A stretch of 64,000 nt of DNA. Source: Sphagnum magellanicum (lineage: Eukaryota > Streptophyta > Sphagnopsida > Sphagnales > Sphagnaceae). The stretch covers positions 5,766,001 to 5,830,000 of the forward strand of contig CM038919.1 in assembly GCA_021904315.1 (NCBI GenBank), written 5' to 3'. A program made the position numbers and the translations under genes. Positions 62,401 through 64,000 of this stretch are shown here, piece by piece (within the stretch, counting starts at the first letter, position 1; the number at the start of each line of letters is the position of its first letter). Under the pieces are notes generated by a model. That model was not told the DNA's origin, searched no databases, and was given only the letters and a program-made list of their open reading frames with translations.

Positions 62401-63080
62401 GGTCATAAACGTGAGAGGCCATGGTCATCCATCCTTGAACTTGCTTTATGTGATAAAAAATCATCCATGCATTTTGCAAATCATCACCTGGTTGCATTCA
62501 TCAAACCAAATCAAATCTAGACACAACTCCATCAACATACATTTTGAACAAATAAACCTTCTATTTAACCTATTGACCATGAAAGCAATTATCTTGAATT
62601 CAGTCGTAACCAAACAGTACCTTCAATTTTAAAATATAATTAGTGGAGTTGGAATTACTAGAACGATGTTTTAGTGAAGTAATGAGATTGTGTATGCTAG
62701 GGGAGCACAAAGAAGTGAACTTTAACAACATTTGATCTAGTTTTTCACCTTTGAGAAGTTCTATAAGACCTTGTCCATCCTCATTGAACAAATGATGAGA
62801 AAGAAATGTTTTGTTCACAGACAAAGCAATAACTAAAGTGGTAGCAATTGGCGTGCGATAGACTTCATATAGATTCATGTTCTTCATCTCTTGGAAGGAT
62901 TCTTTATGTACTTGTTGTTTGCAATTGGATGGGCATGGGTGCCCAAATGAATTGTGGCTTTTGAAAGATTTGGAAACTTGTGAATAACATAATACATTCT
63001 GTAATTGCAAGTTTGTAAATAGGTGGGGGAAGAATCACAAAACTTATAGTTAATTGTATAGATCAAGGATTTCACAAGAC
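59480..63080 (-). pseudogene. Decayed MULE-type transposase with SWIM-like end
   Basis: Minus-strand phrases, from high to low coordinate: HLGTHAHPIANN (about 62.95 kb); FNEDGQGLIELLKGEKLDQM; CSPSIHNLITSLKHRSSN (about 62.7); FKGFMADGA with catalytic-type Asp at 62255-62257; MVDKERT-FFHW; SEGAIYEFNNWCGFWHFHV (about 61.98); VHNIWLQQSNNRGACLL (about 61.77); HNGVEVLKYLYGDGIWRIE (about 60.68); and YLACNYVDFSS...VPCRHLYCIL (about 59.5-59.6). The order fits a large plant transposase with a DDE core and a terminal SWIM-like zinc finger. The second Cys of the expected C-x-C appears to be Tyr. Stops and frame changes are numerous. The 60.78-61.56 kb part shows no coding match and may be intron or insertion. 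The relic differs from the + strand MULE at 47.6 kb. The family call rests on recalled conserved phrases. Confidence 0.6.
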
Positions 63081-63084
63081 GCTA

Positions 63085-64000
63085 CCCAGATATTAAAAGT
63101 TGTGAACTATCCCACTTTAAGAAACTTCATTGTGCATAGAAGGACATTGAAATAGAGGACAAAAATCATTCTAACAACACAAATGTCCAAGGCATTTTGT
63201 TGTTTTGAAGCCCAATCCATCCTTTGGCAACCAAGGGACTAATCTTTCAAAATATCCATATGAACAAAGAAGATCATCGAAGGACCCAATCACAAAGAAG
63301 GATTAGTCCTTTGGTTGCCATGATCTTATGTTAGAACCTAACCAAGACATATATAATGAGGTTGTACAACCTTTTGTGGAGTAGGCAACACTTGAGGTTG
63401 AGACTAAAGTGGTTAATGGTGTTGTGCTTGATTTTGCACCCTAGAAGAGAGCCAAAGTTGCCCTTGATTGTGAATAAATTTTAATTTTTGAAGTGCATTT
63501 TGGTGGATGCCATGGTGTTATTTGGTGGTTTGATTCAAGGCACAATTCAATGATCTAAACTTATAACATTTGTAACTAATGGGGTGTGTTTTTACACATA
63601 ATGTTAGTTGAAATCTACATGTGAGGTGACCTTCTTGGTTCATATGGCTATTTTGAAAGGGTTTTATTGTCATCCTAGTAGGCTTGGATCCACCCAAACA
63701 TAGACCTTAGTAGTATTGGAATTGAATATTTTAGATATCTAGTCTTCTTTTTCAAGATCATAATGATCTCCAATGTTTAATGGGCTATGGAACATCCCAT
63801 GGATTTCAATCCACTATCCAAATTTTGGAAGAAGATTTCCTCCAATGTGTTATTATGTGTTTAATTCTCTAAGTTCATGAAAATTGGAAAGTTGGTTGTG
63901 GTTCAAATTATGATGTTTGTGGAAGATGAAAAAACTTTCTCAACCTTAACATTCATGAAGATAAAATTTTGGAATTCCCTTTGTGAACATTTAGATTTGG
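63085..64000. other. Gene-free end of window with a small foldback
   Basis: No coding sequence was recognised. Arms GGCAACCAAGGGACTAATC (63226-63244) and 63301-63319 form a 19-bp inverted repeat with one mismatch and a 56-nt spacer. Confidence 0.5.

Noticed and set aside
1-64000. CRISPR arrays, bacterial operons, organelle gene blocks and complete LTR retrotransposons
   Set aside because: No regular repeat-spacer pattern, no bacterial or organelle gene clusters, and no tRNA-type primer binding site next to a recognisable LTR end were seen. Long LTR pairs cannot be excluded by eye.

Overview
The window looks like nuclear DNA of a land plant with a large, repeat-rich genome. The evidence is two plant-type protein genes (a receptor-like cytoplasmic kinase and a 3-ketoacyl-CoA synthase), plant-type telomeric heptamers (TTTAGGG) at about 8.14 kb, relics of plant-type MULE and PIF/Harbinger transposons, and long AT-rich gene-poor stretches. 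The synthase is intronless and the transposase relics carry introns. I cannot place the species. The transposon types and the low gene density fit a non-flowering lineage (lycophyte, fern or gymnosperm), but that is inference.

Layout. Positions 1-3.66 kb hold no gene. From 3.66 to 8.0 kb lies a kinase gene on the + strand: a long leader, a 36-codon first exon, a 746-nt intron containing a degenerate triplicated block, and a long second exon. From 8.0 to 32.9 kb there is AT-rich sequence with a decayed Harbinger transposase (17.8-19.2 kb), several tandem arrays (17.1, 19.8 and 21.5 kb), dispersed repeat copies and a decayed Harbinger-associated Myb-like gene (30.3-30.8 kb, minus strand). From 32.95 to 36.4 kb is the synthase gene with a long leader. 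Downstream are a 44-bp minisatellite (37.8 kb) and a LINE-like reverse transcriptase relic (38.3-39.1 kb). From 40.9 to 47.05 kb is a less AT-rich island with exon-like minus-strand segments that I could not identify. From 47.6 to 49.0 kb is a decayed MULE transposase (+), and from 59.5 to 63.1 kb a second one (-). The rest is AT-rich repeats, including a 170-nt near-perfect hairpin at 57.2 kb.

The two intact genes show no sign of acting together. The kinase is probably a membrane-anchored signalling protein. The synthase should catalyse the first step of very-long-chain fatty acid elongation in the endoplasmic reticulum, feeding waxes, suberin or sphingolipids. They are about 27 kb apart and separated by transposon debris.

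The least explained content is three dispersed repeat families recognised only by reading (called F1, F2 and F3 below), the hairpin, and the 41-47 kb island. All repeat boundaries are approximate, because no alignment could be run.
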